From assembly GCA_029881035.1 (NCBI GenBank), contig JAOUNI010000026.1, positions 1 to 35,470 on the forward strand: DNA of 35,470 bases, read 5' to 3'. The stretch comes from Gammaproteobacteria bacterium. GTDB lineage: Bacteria; Pseudomonadota; Gammaproteobacteria; SZUA-229. Of this stretch, positions 24,916 through 31,380 are shown in pieces; the first letter of the stretch is position 1; every line of letters starts with the position of its first letter. The translations under genes were made by a program, and so were the position numbers. The notes under the pieces were generated by a model that had not been told where the DNA came from, ran no database searches, and worked only from the letters and a program-made list of their open reading frames with translations.

Positions 24916-25107
24916 TTATTCCTGTCTGGCAGTAAAAGCCGCTTCCAGCTTGTCCTGCCAATCTTTAGGCGTATCAGAATAAGGGGGCTTTACATCCATT
25001 TGAAAAAACAGCTCACCCTGTTTCGCTCGTTTGGCCAATTCTTTTTTCAGGTCTTCAAAGCTTTCCAGATCATGTCTTTCCAGCATTACTTCACTCAACC
25101 AAAGCAT
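24916..25107 (-). CDS. Small hypothetical protein between the TauD-like and Cas6-like genes
   Basis: A 63-residue protein, MLWLSEVMLERHDLESFEDLKKE at the start and LEAAFTARQE at the end. The gene has a strong ribosome-binding site (AGAGGAA, 7 nt before the ATG). It is highly charged: an N-terminal amphipathic helix rich in Glu and Lys (about 14-32), a short FFQMDVKPPY strand and turn, and a C-terminal helix. No cysteine and no signal peptide. The gene lies 18 bp after the TauD-like gene and 9 bp before the Cas6-like gene, so it is almost certainly co-transcribed with both and may encode a partner of the Cas6-like protein. I do not recognise it. Confidence 0.75.
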   Translation of the reverse strand: MLWLSEVMLERHDLESFEDLKKELAKRAKQGELFFQMDVKPPYSDTPKDWQDKLEAAFTARQE

Positions 25108-25125
25108 TCTATATTCCTCTTTCTA

Positions 25126-26061
25126 TTAAACCTGTTGCAGCAGGCCGGTTCCGGCAATTCGATCATAATACCTTGCCCTGTACATTAAGCGCTGCTGCGT
25201 ATCACTATCTTCAAAACCGCTACGATTATGCAGGATGTTGTTACAAATAATACCCTGACCCGCATTCAATCGATGCTGAATGGTGATGGTCTCGTCGGCC
25301 AGCCATTCATTAATTCGTTTGACCGCCTGATGCGTCAGAAGATCATCGCGCCATTCAATATTCCTCTTGCGCGCCGAATAGCGCATGTGCAGACTACCCG
25401 TCGTCTTATCCACCGAGAATACCGGGCCTGTACTTGCACTACGTATTTCTACACCATCCTCGATATTAGAAGGAATGGTCATTGCCTGCGGGTGCATCAA
25501 GGCTTCAATCCAGGCGGGGTTCTCGTCACGCATGTAGATATACAACATTTCATGATCAAGCAGCTGATTAACACCACCTTCTGCTGCCGCACTCACACAG
25601 TGCATAATAATCGTATGAATTTGCCTGTCTGCCGTATTGTAATAACCATCGGTATGCCAGCTCAGCGGTTTATTGGTATATGGAATATACTGATTCCCCT
25701 GTTGCGGCCGCACCTGCAGACTACTGACGCTGTCTTCATCCGCACGTAAATTACCATCCAGTGACACCAGGCCCAGCTGACGCCCTATCTGATGCACTAG
25801 AGTTTTATCCTGCTGCGAAGAATCACGTAATTGATAAATGACCAAACCCAAAACAGCACACCGGTCCTTAATACCCATAATCTCTTCTACCTGAAGGGAA
25901 TATGGGTTCTCAATCTCAACTTTCAATGCTTCCACATCTTCGGGCAGGGCATTTAATTTATTGTGACGCCAGTTTTCATAATCACTGGAGCAGGACAAAT
26001 CAAAAACCTTCTCCGGGTCATACGGCTTACCATCGAAGTTGTCTATATTGAGATCTGTCAT
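25126..26061 (-). CDS. TauD/TfdA-like 2-oxoglutarate/Fe(II) dioxygenase
   Basis: A 311-residue enzyme from the ATG at 26061 (MTDLNIDNFDGKPYDPEKVF); a GTG at 26070 would add three residues. The iron ligands are H136 and D138 (PLSWHTDGYYN) and H278 (NNILHNRSGFED), with an arginine in the following LMYRARYYDR for 2-oxoglutarate. The family includes taurine dioxygenase and gamma-butyrobetaine hydroxylase, so a sulfonate or other organosulfur substrate is possible but not shown. It is the first gene of the minus-strand cluster and diverges from dsrA across a 477-bp control region. Compared with TauD it has extra N-terminal sequence of about 60 residues. Confidence 0.88.
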   Translation of the reverse strand: MTDLNIDNFDGKPYDPEKVFDLSCSSDYENWRHNKLNALPEDVEALKVEIENPYSLQVEEIMGIKDRCAVLGLVIYQLRDSSQQDKTLVHQIGRQLGLVSLDGNLRADEDSVSSLQVRPQQGNQYIPYTNKPLSWHTDGYYNTADRQIHTIIMHCVSAAAEGGVNQLLDHEMLYIYMRDENPAWIEALMHPQAMTIPSNIEDGVEIRSASTGPVFSVDKTTGSLHMRYSARKRNIEWRDDLLTHQAVKRINEWLADETITIQHRLNAGQGIICNNILHNRSGFEDSDTQQRLMYRARYYDRIAGTGLLQQV

Positions 26062-26232
26062 ACTCTGCACAGTGCCATTAAAATTAGCGAAGAAGAATGG
26101 CGATATTCCATCCAGAAAACAATATCACTTAAGGGCATACCATTAATTTGCTGAACACCCTGTTATTTACTCATTAATATACATTGGTATATAAGCTTAA
26201 ATACAAGTAATAGATTCATATCAACCAAAGCC

Positions 26233-26258
26233 AACCAATGTTCAGTATCATATTGGTT
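26233..26258. promoter_or_regulatory. Inverted repeat AACCAAT-N12-ATTGGTT, possible operator
   Basis: A perfect 7-bp inverted repeat with a 12-bp spacer midway between the two divergent genes. Half-site-like AACCAA (26223-26228) and ATTGGT (26183-26188) lie nearby, as expected for a dimeric regulator with extra weak sites. No regulator gene is in the window. Confidence 0.4.
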
Positions 26259-26303
26259 TCGACATTAACGTCTACAGCAATAACAAGGAAATTAAAAACA
26301 CTC

Positions 26304-26376
26304 TATCCCTTTAGGGGTAAAGCAGAACGCCTCCCCCCCCCCAAGGGTAGGATTCTACACAGGCCTGCCTACCCCT
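26304..26376. promoter_or_regulatory. G/C boxes with ten-C tract upstream of dsrA
   Basis: The dyad TATCCCTTTAGGGGTA (26304-26319) is followed by AGGGTA (26344-26349) and TACCCCT (26370-26376), the same half-site in both orientations. Between them is an uninterrupted run of ten C (26333-26342). The whole cluster lies about 55-130 bp upstream of the dsrA -35 element. The dyad recurs upstream of two other genes in the window. Confidence 0.45.
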
Positions 26377-26432
26377 AGACTCTCGTTCCATAATTTTCCA
26401 TGGAGCTGTAAAAAACAGTAACCATGTGGATA

Positions 26433-26461
26433 TTGAGAACAATTTGAATTGGGAATAGAAT
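26433..26461 (+). promoter_or_regulatory. Sigma70-type promoter of the dsr operon
   Basis: TTGAGA (26433-26438) and TAGAAT (26456-26461) each match the consensus at five of six positions and are exactly 17 bp apart. Transcription would start near 26468 and leave a leader of about 70 nt before dsrA. The leader contains a hairpin, CGATC-ATAA-GATCG (26495-26508). Confidence 0.72.
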
Positions 26462-26538
26462 TAGCACCCCGATTTAGACCAAAAATACAGGCTTCGATCA
26501 TAAGATCGGCGCAACGACGGTACAACAGGAGACAATCC

Positions 26539-27801
26539 ATGGCCAAAAAGATATACGAAACACCAATGCTGGACGTCCTTGAAGAAGGACCATGGCCCAG
26601 TTTTATTTCTGGTATCAAGAAACTTCGTGACGAACATCCAGATGAACGCATCCAGAACGTAACAAGCAGTCTTCTTGGCCAGCTTGAGCATTCTTACGAA
26701 ACTCGTAAAGGTTACTGGAAAGGCGGTACTGTATCTGTATTTGGTTATGGTGGTGGTATCATTCCTCGTTTCTCAGAAGTAGCTTCTGCTTTCCCTGAGT
26801 CAAAAGAATTCCATACCATTCGTGTTCAACCACCTGCTGGTAACCACTACACCACAGCTATGTTGCGCCAGTTAGGCGACAGCTGGGAAAAATGGGGTTC
26901 AGGCCTGCAAACATTCCACGGCCAGACTGGTAACATTATGTTTATCGGTACTGATACAGAGAACACACAACACTTCTTTGATGAAATCAATGAATATGGC
27001 TGGGATCTTGGTGGTGCAGGCCCATGTGTACGTACTGCAATGTCCTGTGTAGGCGCTTCACGTTGTGAAATGTCTAACTGTAACGAGCACGGCATTCACC
27101 GCCATCTGGTCAACAACTTCACTGATGATGTTCACCGCCCTGCTCTGCCTTACAAATTCAAATTTAAAGTTTCAGGTTGCCCTAATGACTGCCAGAACGC
27201 GATCGAGCGTGCTGATATGGCTGTTATCGGTACATGGCGCGATGAAATGAAAGTTGACCAGGAAGCGATCAAAGCTTATATGGGCACTAAAGGCCGTCAG
27301 TACATCAATGACAACGTTATTACTCGTTGTCCAACCAATGCACTGACTTTGAACGACGACGACACACTGACTGTTGATAATCACAACTGTGTTCGTTGCA
27401 TGCACTGCCTGAACGTTCTGCCTAAAGCTCTTCACCCCGGTGATGACAAAGGCGTTACCATCCTGATCGGCGGCAAACGTACACTGAAAATCGGCGACAT
27501 GATGGGTACCGTAGTTATTCCATTCAAAAAACTGGAAACAGAAGAAGATTACGAAAGCCTGGTTGAGTTAGCTGAAGAAATTATTGATTTCTGGGCTGAA
27601 AATGGTCTCGAGCATGAGCGTTGTGGTGAAATGATCGAACGTATCGGCCTGGTTAACTTCCTTGAAGGCGTTGATTTTGATCTGGAAGTTGATCCAAACA
27701 TGGTCAGCAACCCACGTCAAAGCTCATACATCCGCATGGATGGCTGGGATGATGAAGCTGTTAAGTGGTTCGAACGCAAACAAGAAGCTGCTAACGCGTA
27801 A
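26539..27801 (+). CDS. dsrA: Dissimilatory sulfite reductase alpha subunit (oxidative type)
   Basis: A 420-residue cytoplasmic subunit of the alpha2beta2 siroheme sulfite reductase, which here runs in reverse, oxidising sulfane sulfur to sulfite. I start it at the ATG at 26539, 7 nt after AGGAGA. Siroheme-[4Fe-4S] cysteines are C170 and C176 (SCVGASRC) and C214 and C218 (SGCPNDC). A ferredoxin insert follows with C264, C284, C287 and C290 (RCPTNAL, NCVRCMHC). The C-terminus FERKQEAANA is normal length. It leads the dsr operon; dsrB follows after 77 bp containing a strong hairpin. Confidence 0.97.
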   Translation: MAKKIYETPMLDVLEEGPWPSFISGIKKLRDEHPDERIQNVTSSLLGQLEHSYETRKGYWKGGTVSVFGYGGGIIPRFSEVASAFPESKEFHTIRVQPPAGNHYTTAMLRQLGDSWEKWGSGLQTFHGQTGNIMFIGTDTENTQHFFDEINEYGWDLGGAGPCVRTAMSCVGASRCEMSNCNEHGIHRHLVNNFTDDVHRPALPYKFKFKVSGCPNDCQNAIERADMAVIGTWRDEMKVDQEAIKAYMGTKGRQYINDNVITRCPTNALTLNDDDTLTVDNHNCVRCMHCLNVLPKALHPGDDKGVTILIGGKRTLKIGDMMGTVVIPFKKLETEEDYESLVELAEEIIDFWAENGLEHERCGEMIERIGLVNFLEGVDFDLEVDPNMVSNPRQSSYIRMDGWDDEAVKWFERKQEAANA

Positions 27802-27822
27802 TCTAAACAATTAATTAACACG

Positions 27823-27842
27823 GAGGGGGTAAACGCCCCCTC
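27823..27842 (+). other. G5/C5 RNA hairpin between dsrA and dsrB
   Basis: GAGGGGG (27823-27829) pairs perfectly with CCCCCTC (27836-27842) around TAAACG. It is not followed by a T-run but by TAAATAACATATT, so it is not a typical terminator. It may stabilise or mark a processing site between dsrA and dsrB in the mRNA. A similar hairpin lies between dsrC and dsrM. Confidence 0.8.
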
Positions 27843-27878
27843 TAAATAACATATTTAGAAATTATTTGAGGAATAACC

Positions 27879-28952
27879 ATGAGTGATAAACCTCGTTCAC
27901 CGATTGAATCTGGATGTCCTGACGCATTCCAGTACATGCACCCAGTAATGCGCAAAAACTATGGCGCATGGAAATATCATGAGCATCCAAAACCAGGTGT
28001 ACTCCGCCACGTAGCTTATAGCGGCGACGAAATCTGGACTGTACGTGTTGGTACACAGCGTATTCTTGATATCTTCTCTTTACGCAAAATTTGTGACATT
28101 GGTGATGAATTTGCAGATGGTTACATTCACTTTACTATCCGTAGTAACGTTGAATACATGGTATCTGATGCTTCTAAAGTTGAGCCGCTGATCAAAGCGA
28201 TCACCGATGCTGGCTTCATTGTAGGTGGTACACAGAACTCTGTTGCCATGATGTCACATACACAGGGCTGGTTGCATTGCGACATTCCTGGTACTGATGC
28301 ATCTGGTGTTGTTAAGTCAATGATGGATGAGCTAATCGATGAATTCCGTAATGCTGACATGCCAAACCGCGTGCACATTACTACTTCTTGCTGCCAGATT
28401 AACTGTGGTGGTCAGGGCGATATCGCAATTAACATTCAGCACACTAAACCGCCTAAGATCAACCATGACCTGGTATCTAACGTCTGTGAGCGTCCAACGG
28501 TTGTTGCGCGTTGCCCAGTTGCAGCGATTCGTCCTGCTATGGTTAACGGCAAACCTACACTGGAAGTTGATGAGAAAAAATGTATTTGCTGTGGCGCGTG
28601 TTTCCCTCCTTGCCCTCCAATGCAGATCAACGATGCTGAGCATTCTAAATTAGCTGTTTGGGTTGGTGGTAATCACTCAAATGCACGTAGCAAACCTACT
28701 TTCCAGAAACTGGTTGCTGCCGGTATTCCAAACAACCCACCACGCTGGCCAGAAGCGACTGCTATTGTTAAGCAAATTCTTAAAGCTTATAAAGCAGACG
28801 CGAAAGACTGGGAACGTATGAATGACTGGATTGAGCGTATCGGCTGGCCACGTTTCTTCGAGAAAACAGGTCTTCCGTTCACCAAATACCATATTGATAA
28901 CTGGCGCGGTGCACGAAACAGCTTAAATGCATCTACCCATATTCGTTTCTAA
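27879..28952 (+). CDS. dsrB: Dissimilatory sulfite reductase beta subunit (oxidative type)
   Basis: A 357-residue subunit pairing with DsrA; it carries the active siroheme. Cysteines for the siroheme-[4Fe-4S] centre are C134 (GWLHCDIPG) and C171, C172 and C176 (TSCCQINCGG). The ferredoxin domain has C212 (RCPVAAI) and C235, C238 and C241 (KCICCGAC). A GAGG ribosome-binding site precedes the ATG. dsrE starts 9 bp downstream. The lengths and cysteine spacings match functional DsrB. Confidence 0.97.
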   Translation: MSDKPRSPIESGCPDAFQYMHPVMRKNYGAWKYHEHPKPGVLRHVAYSGDEIWTVRVGTQRILDIFSLRKICDIGDEFADGYIHFTIRSNVEYMVSDASKVEPLIKAITDAGFIVGGTQNSVAMMSHTQGWLHCDIPGTDASGVVKSMMDELIDEFRNADMPNRVHITTSCCQINCGGQGDIAINIQHTKPPKINHDLVSNVCERPTVVARCPVAAIRPAMVNGKPTLEVDEKKCICCGACFPPCPPMQINDAEHSKLAVWVGGNHSNARSKPTFQKLVAAGIPNNPPRWPEATAIVKQILKAYKADAKDWERMNDWIERIGWPRFFEKTGLPFTKYHIDNWRGARNSLNASTHIRF

Positions 28953-28961
28953 GGTGAATCT

Positions 28962-29354
28962 GTGAAAATATCACTTCAAATTAACGAAGGTCCTTACCAG
29001 CATCAGGCATCTGATAGTGCAATTCAGTTCACTAAAGCTGCGCTGGCAAAAGGTCACGAAATTTTCCGAGTGTTCTTTTATCATGATGGTGTGAATAACG
29101 CGACTCGTCTCGCTATTCCGCCTCAGGATGACCGCAATATCACTGAACAGTGGGTTGCTTTACAAAAAGAACATAATCTTGATCTGGTTGTTTGTATCGC
29201 TGCAGCCCAACGTCGTGGCATGATCGACGAAGACGAAATGAAACGTCAGGGTAAAGATGCTAACAATATTTCAGAAGGCTTCCGTATATCCGGCCTGGGT
29301 CAGTTGATCGAAGCCGGTATTGAAGCAGATCGTTTAGTCGTATTCGGTGCATAA
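28962..29354 (+). CDS. dsrE: Sulfur carrier protein DsrE
   Basis: A 130-residue protein with a GTG start 9 bp after dsrB (MKISLQINEGPYQHQAS). It is the TusD homologue in the DsrE2F2H2 hexamer, which passes persulfide sulfur to DsrC. The sulfur-binding cysteine is C78 (LDLVVCIAAAQRRG), the same number as the active cysteine described in Allochromatium DsrE. Presence of dsrEFH is a marker of the sulfur-oxidising form of the Dsr pathway. dsrF follows after 11 bp. Confidence 0.95.
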   Translation: MKISLQINEGPYQHQASDSAIQFTKAALAKGHEIFRVFFYHDGVNNATRLAIPPQDDRNITEQWVALQKEHNLDLVVCIAAAQRRGMIDEDEMKRQGKDANNISEGFRISGLGQLIEAGIEADRLVVFGA

Positions 29355-29365
29355 GGGGAAATACC

Positions 29366-29767
29366 ATGGTTAAAAAATTCATGTATATCAACCGTAAAGC
29401 ACCCTATGGCACTATTTACGCTCTGGAATCTTTGGAAGTTGTGCTAATCGGCGCGGCTTTTGATCAGGACGTAAGCCTCGCTTTCATCGGTGATGGTGTC
29501 TACCAGTTAACTAAAGGACAAGACACTAAAGCTATCGGACAGAAGAATTTCTCTACTGTTTACATGGCTCTGGGTGATTATGACGTAAATAAGATTTATG
29601 TCGAAAAAGAGTCCCTCGAGGAACGCGGTCTCACTTTAGATGACCTTCAACACCTTGTTTGGGAAGATGAAGATGAAGATTGGGCAGAGAAAGACTCAAT
29701 CCGCTTGGTGAGCCGAGCTGAATTGTCCGACGTGCTTGATGAACAAGACGTATTATTGAGCTTCTAG
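29366..29767 (+). CDS. dsrF: DsrF subunit of the DsrEFH sulfur-transfer complex
   Basis: A 133-residue TusC-type protein (MVKKFMYINRKAPYGTIYALESLEV) with a DsrE-like fold: VVLIGAAFDQDVSLAFIGDGVYQL is the central strand-helix. It has no cysteine at all, which agrees with DsrE and DsrH being the sulfur-carrying subunits. The C-terminal half is strongly acidic (WEDEDEDWAEKD). A GGGGAAAT ribosome-binding site precedes the ATG; dsrH follows after 11 bp. Confidence 0.94.
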   Translation: MVKKFMYINRKAPYGTIYALESLEVVLIGAAFDQDVSLAFIGDGVYQLTKGQDTKAIGQKNFSTVYMALGDYDVNKIYVEKESLEERGLTLDDLQHLVWEDEDEDWAEKDSIRLVSRAELSDVLDEQDVLLSF

Positions 29768-29778
29768 GAGATATAAAA

Positions 29779-30081
29779 ATGTCATTATTACATACTGTAA
29801 ATAAATCTCCATTTGAATCAAACACTTTTGATGCCTGTTTAGGTCTGGCTAAAAGTGGTTCAACAATACTATTGATTGAAGACGGTGTTTATGCAGCAAC
29901 CACTGGCAACAGTGTCGCTGACAAAATCAAAAACACTACGGGCATCAACTTCTGCGTACTGGGCCCTGATGCTCAAGCACGTGGAATACAAGGAAAACTA
30001 GCCGAAGGTATCAAGGTTGTAGATTACGAAGGCTTTGTTGATCTGGTTGCTGAGCACGACGCGGTACAGGCTTGGCTTTAA
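29779..30081 (+). CDS. dsrH: DsrH subunit of the DsrEFH sulfur-transfer complex
   Basis: A 100-residue TusB-type protein (MSLLHTVNKSPFESNTFDAC...). Cys20 in the DACLGLAKSG segment corresponds to the conserved DsrH cysteine. VLLIEDGVYAA is the hallmark strand of the TusB family. The gene ends the dsrEFH cassette; 44 bp of A/T-rich sequence with no hairpin separates it from dsrC, enough room for an internal promoter, though none is evident. Confidence 0.94.
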   Translation: MSLLHTVNKSPFESNTFDACLGLAKSGSTILLIEDGVYAATTGNSVADKIKNTTGINFCVLGPDAQARGIQGKLAEGIKVVDYEGFVDLVAEHDAVQAWL

Positions 30082-30125
30082 CTTTTTAATTTTTTATTTT
30101 CGTTCTCAACGAGGAAAGCAATATT

Positions 30126-30458
30126 ATGGCTATTGAAGCAAACGGCAAAACATTTGAAACTGATGAAGAAGGTTACCTGGCTAATCTGAATGAGTGGGAA
30201 CCAGCTGTAGCAACAGCAATGGCAGAAGCAGAAGATTGTCCATTGACTGACGAGCACTGGGACATCATTAACTTCCTTCGCGAATACTACGAAGAATACC
30301 AGATTGCTCCTGCAGTACGTGTACTGACTAAAGCAGTAGGTAAAAAGTTAGGTAAAGACAAAGGCAACAGCAAGTACCTGTACGAACTGTTCCCTTACGG
30401 TCCTGGCAAACAAGCATGTAAATATGCCGGCCTGCCAAAACCAACAGGTTGTGTATAA
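30126..30458 (+). CDS. dsrC: DsrC sulfur-carrier protein
   Basis: A 110-residue protein with both functional cysteines: C98 in GKQACKYAG and penultimate C109 in PTGCV, ten residues apart. DsrC accepts sulfur from DsrEFH, presents it to DsrAB and is re-oxidised or reduced through the DsrMKJOP membrane complex. The ribosome-binding site is GAGGAAAG, 8 nt before the ATG. Because DsrC is needed in excess over DsrAB, separate control is plausible; a strong hairpin lies just after its stop. A cysteine-less paralogue is encoded about 6 kb to the left. Confidence 0.97.
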   Translation: MAIEANGKTFETDEEGYLANLNEWEPAVATAMAEAEDCPLTDEHWDIINFLREYYEEYQIAPAVRVLTKAVGKKLGKDKGNSKYLYELFPYGPGKQACKYAGLPKPTGCV

Positions 30459-30474
30459 GTATTAATCTGTATAA

Positions 30475-30498
30475 CAGGGGGTCTGAATAGACCCCCTG
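30475..30498 (+). other. G5/C5 RNA hairpin between dsrC and dsrM
   Basis: CAGGGGGTC (30475-30483) pairs perfectly with GACCCCCTG (30490-30498) around a TGAATA loop, 17 nt after the dsrC stop. Only CTTTAC follows, so any termination would be partial. Such a hairpin could protect a dsrC-containing mRNA or reduce read-through into the membrane-complex genes. Confidence 0.85.
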
Positions 30499-30552
30499 CT
30501 TTACAACACAAATTTGTAATTTTCAGTAACACTAAAGCGAGACGCTATAACC

Positions 30553-31314
30553 ATGACTGTTTTAAGTATCATATATGTCGTGCTTTTCTATGTAGCTATG
30601 ATCATTTTATTTGGCGGCATAGCCAATAAAATAATGTTATATACACGCGTACCCGCTCCACTAAAAATAGCTGTGACACCTGCTCCTTTAACGACTGGTG
30701 GCGTTGTCTATCGATTATTTTATGAGGTTGTTTTCTTCAACAGCCTTTTCCGTGCCAGCAAATGGACCTGGATTTTTGGCTGGGTTTTCCATTTATCCCT
30801 GCTGCTCGCATTTTTCCGTCATCTTCGTTATGTTATCAGCCCGGATTTTTTCCTGTGGCCACTAGTTAACCTTGAAGTCGTACAAAGTTTTGGTAAATAT
30901 GCCGGCTTTGCCATGGTATTTGGACTGGTAGGTCTATTTGGCAGAAGAGTTTTTGTTGACCGTGTTAAATACATCTCATCAGCTTCTGATTACCTGATGC
31001 TGATCCTGATCGGAATGATCGCTGTAAGCGGTTTAATGATGAGCTTTGTTTCTCATACCGACATCATACAGTTAAAGGCTTTTATTCTTGGCCTGTTCTT
31101 TCTGGATTGGCAGAATTTGCCTAATGACACCATATTACTGGTTCACCTGACTTTAGTGTTAACACTGATGCTGATCTTCCCAGTCAGTAAACTGTTACAT
31201 GCACCCGGTTTGTTTTTTGCACCGACACGTAATCAGGTAGATAACCCACGTGAAAAACGTCATCTGTCACCCTGGGGCGCTGAGATTGAAGCCAAAGATG
31301 GCCGTAACGCTTAA
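30553..31314 (+). CDS. dsrM: DsrM, membrane cytochrome b subunit of the DsrMKJOP complex
   Basis: A 253-residue integral membrane protein related to NarI. Hydrophobic segments at about 3-23, 73-92, 112-132, 149-167 and 196-216 suggest five to six membrane helices. Candidate heme b ligands are histidines in the VFHLSLLLAFFRHLRY region and in LLVHLTLVLTLMLIFPVSKLLH. It exchanges electrons with the quinone pool and with DsrK. dsrK follows after 66 bp. Confidence 0.93.
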   Translation: MTVLSIIYVVLFYVAMIILFGGIANKIMLYTRVPAPLKIAVTPAPLTTGGVVYRLFYEVVFFNSLFRASKWTWIFGWVFHLSLLLAFFRHLRYVISPDFFLWPLVNLEVVQSFGKYAGFAMVFGLVGLFGRRVFVDRVKYISSASDYLMLILIGMIAVSGLMMSFVSHTDIIQLKAFILGLFFLDWQNLPNDTILLVHLTLVLTLMLIFPVSKLLHAPGLFFAPTRNQVDNPREKRHLSPWGAEIEAKDGRNA

Positions 31315-31380
31315 CTAATTTATTACTGCGATTAATTTTAACCAGAAGTAACTGCAACCATAAAAAGCTGAGAAACAAGA

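Larger units (their letters stand above)
26062..26538. promoter_or_regulatory. Divergent control region between the TauD-like gene and dsrA
   Basis: About 477 bp with no gene. It holds, from left to right, AT-rich sequence before the minus-strand cluster, a dyad AACCAAT-N12-ATTGGTT at 26233, G/C boxes and a run of ten C at 26304-26376, the dsrA promoter at 26433-26461, and a hairpin in the dsrA leader. The separate elements are listed below. No convincing promoter for the minus-strand direction could be picked out. Confidence 0.8.

Noticed and set aside
24205-26061. Recent phage or plasmid insertion carrying the Cas6-like gene
   Set aside because: No integrase, transposase, terminal repeats or tRNA lies nearby, and base composition looks like that of the neighbours.
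23457-26538. CRISPR array near the Cas6-like gene
   Set aside because: No direct repeats of 24-40 bp with regular spacers are visible in the gaps of this region or elsewhere in the window, and no other cas gene is present.
27823-27842. Terminator between dsrA and dsrB
   Set aside because: The stem is strong, but there is no T-run and both genes encode subunits of one enzyme, so full termination would make no sense.
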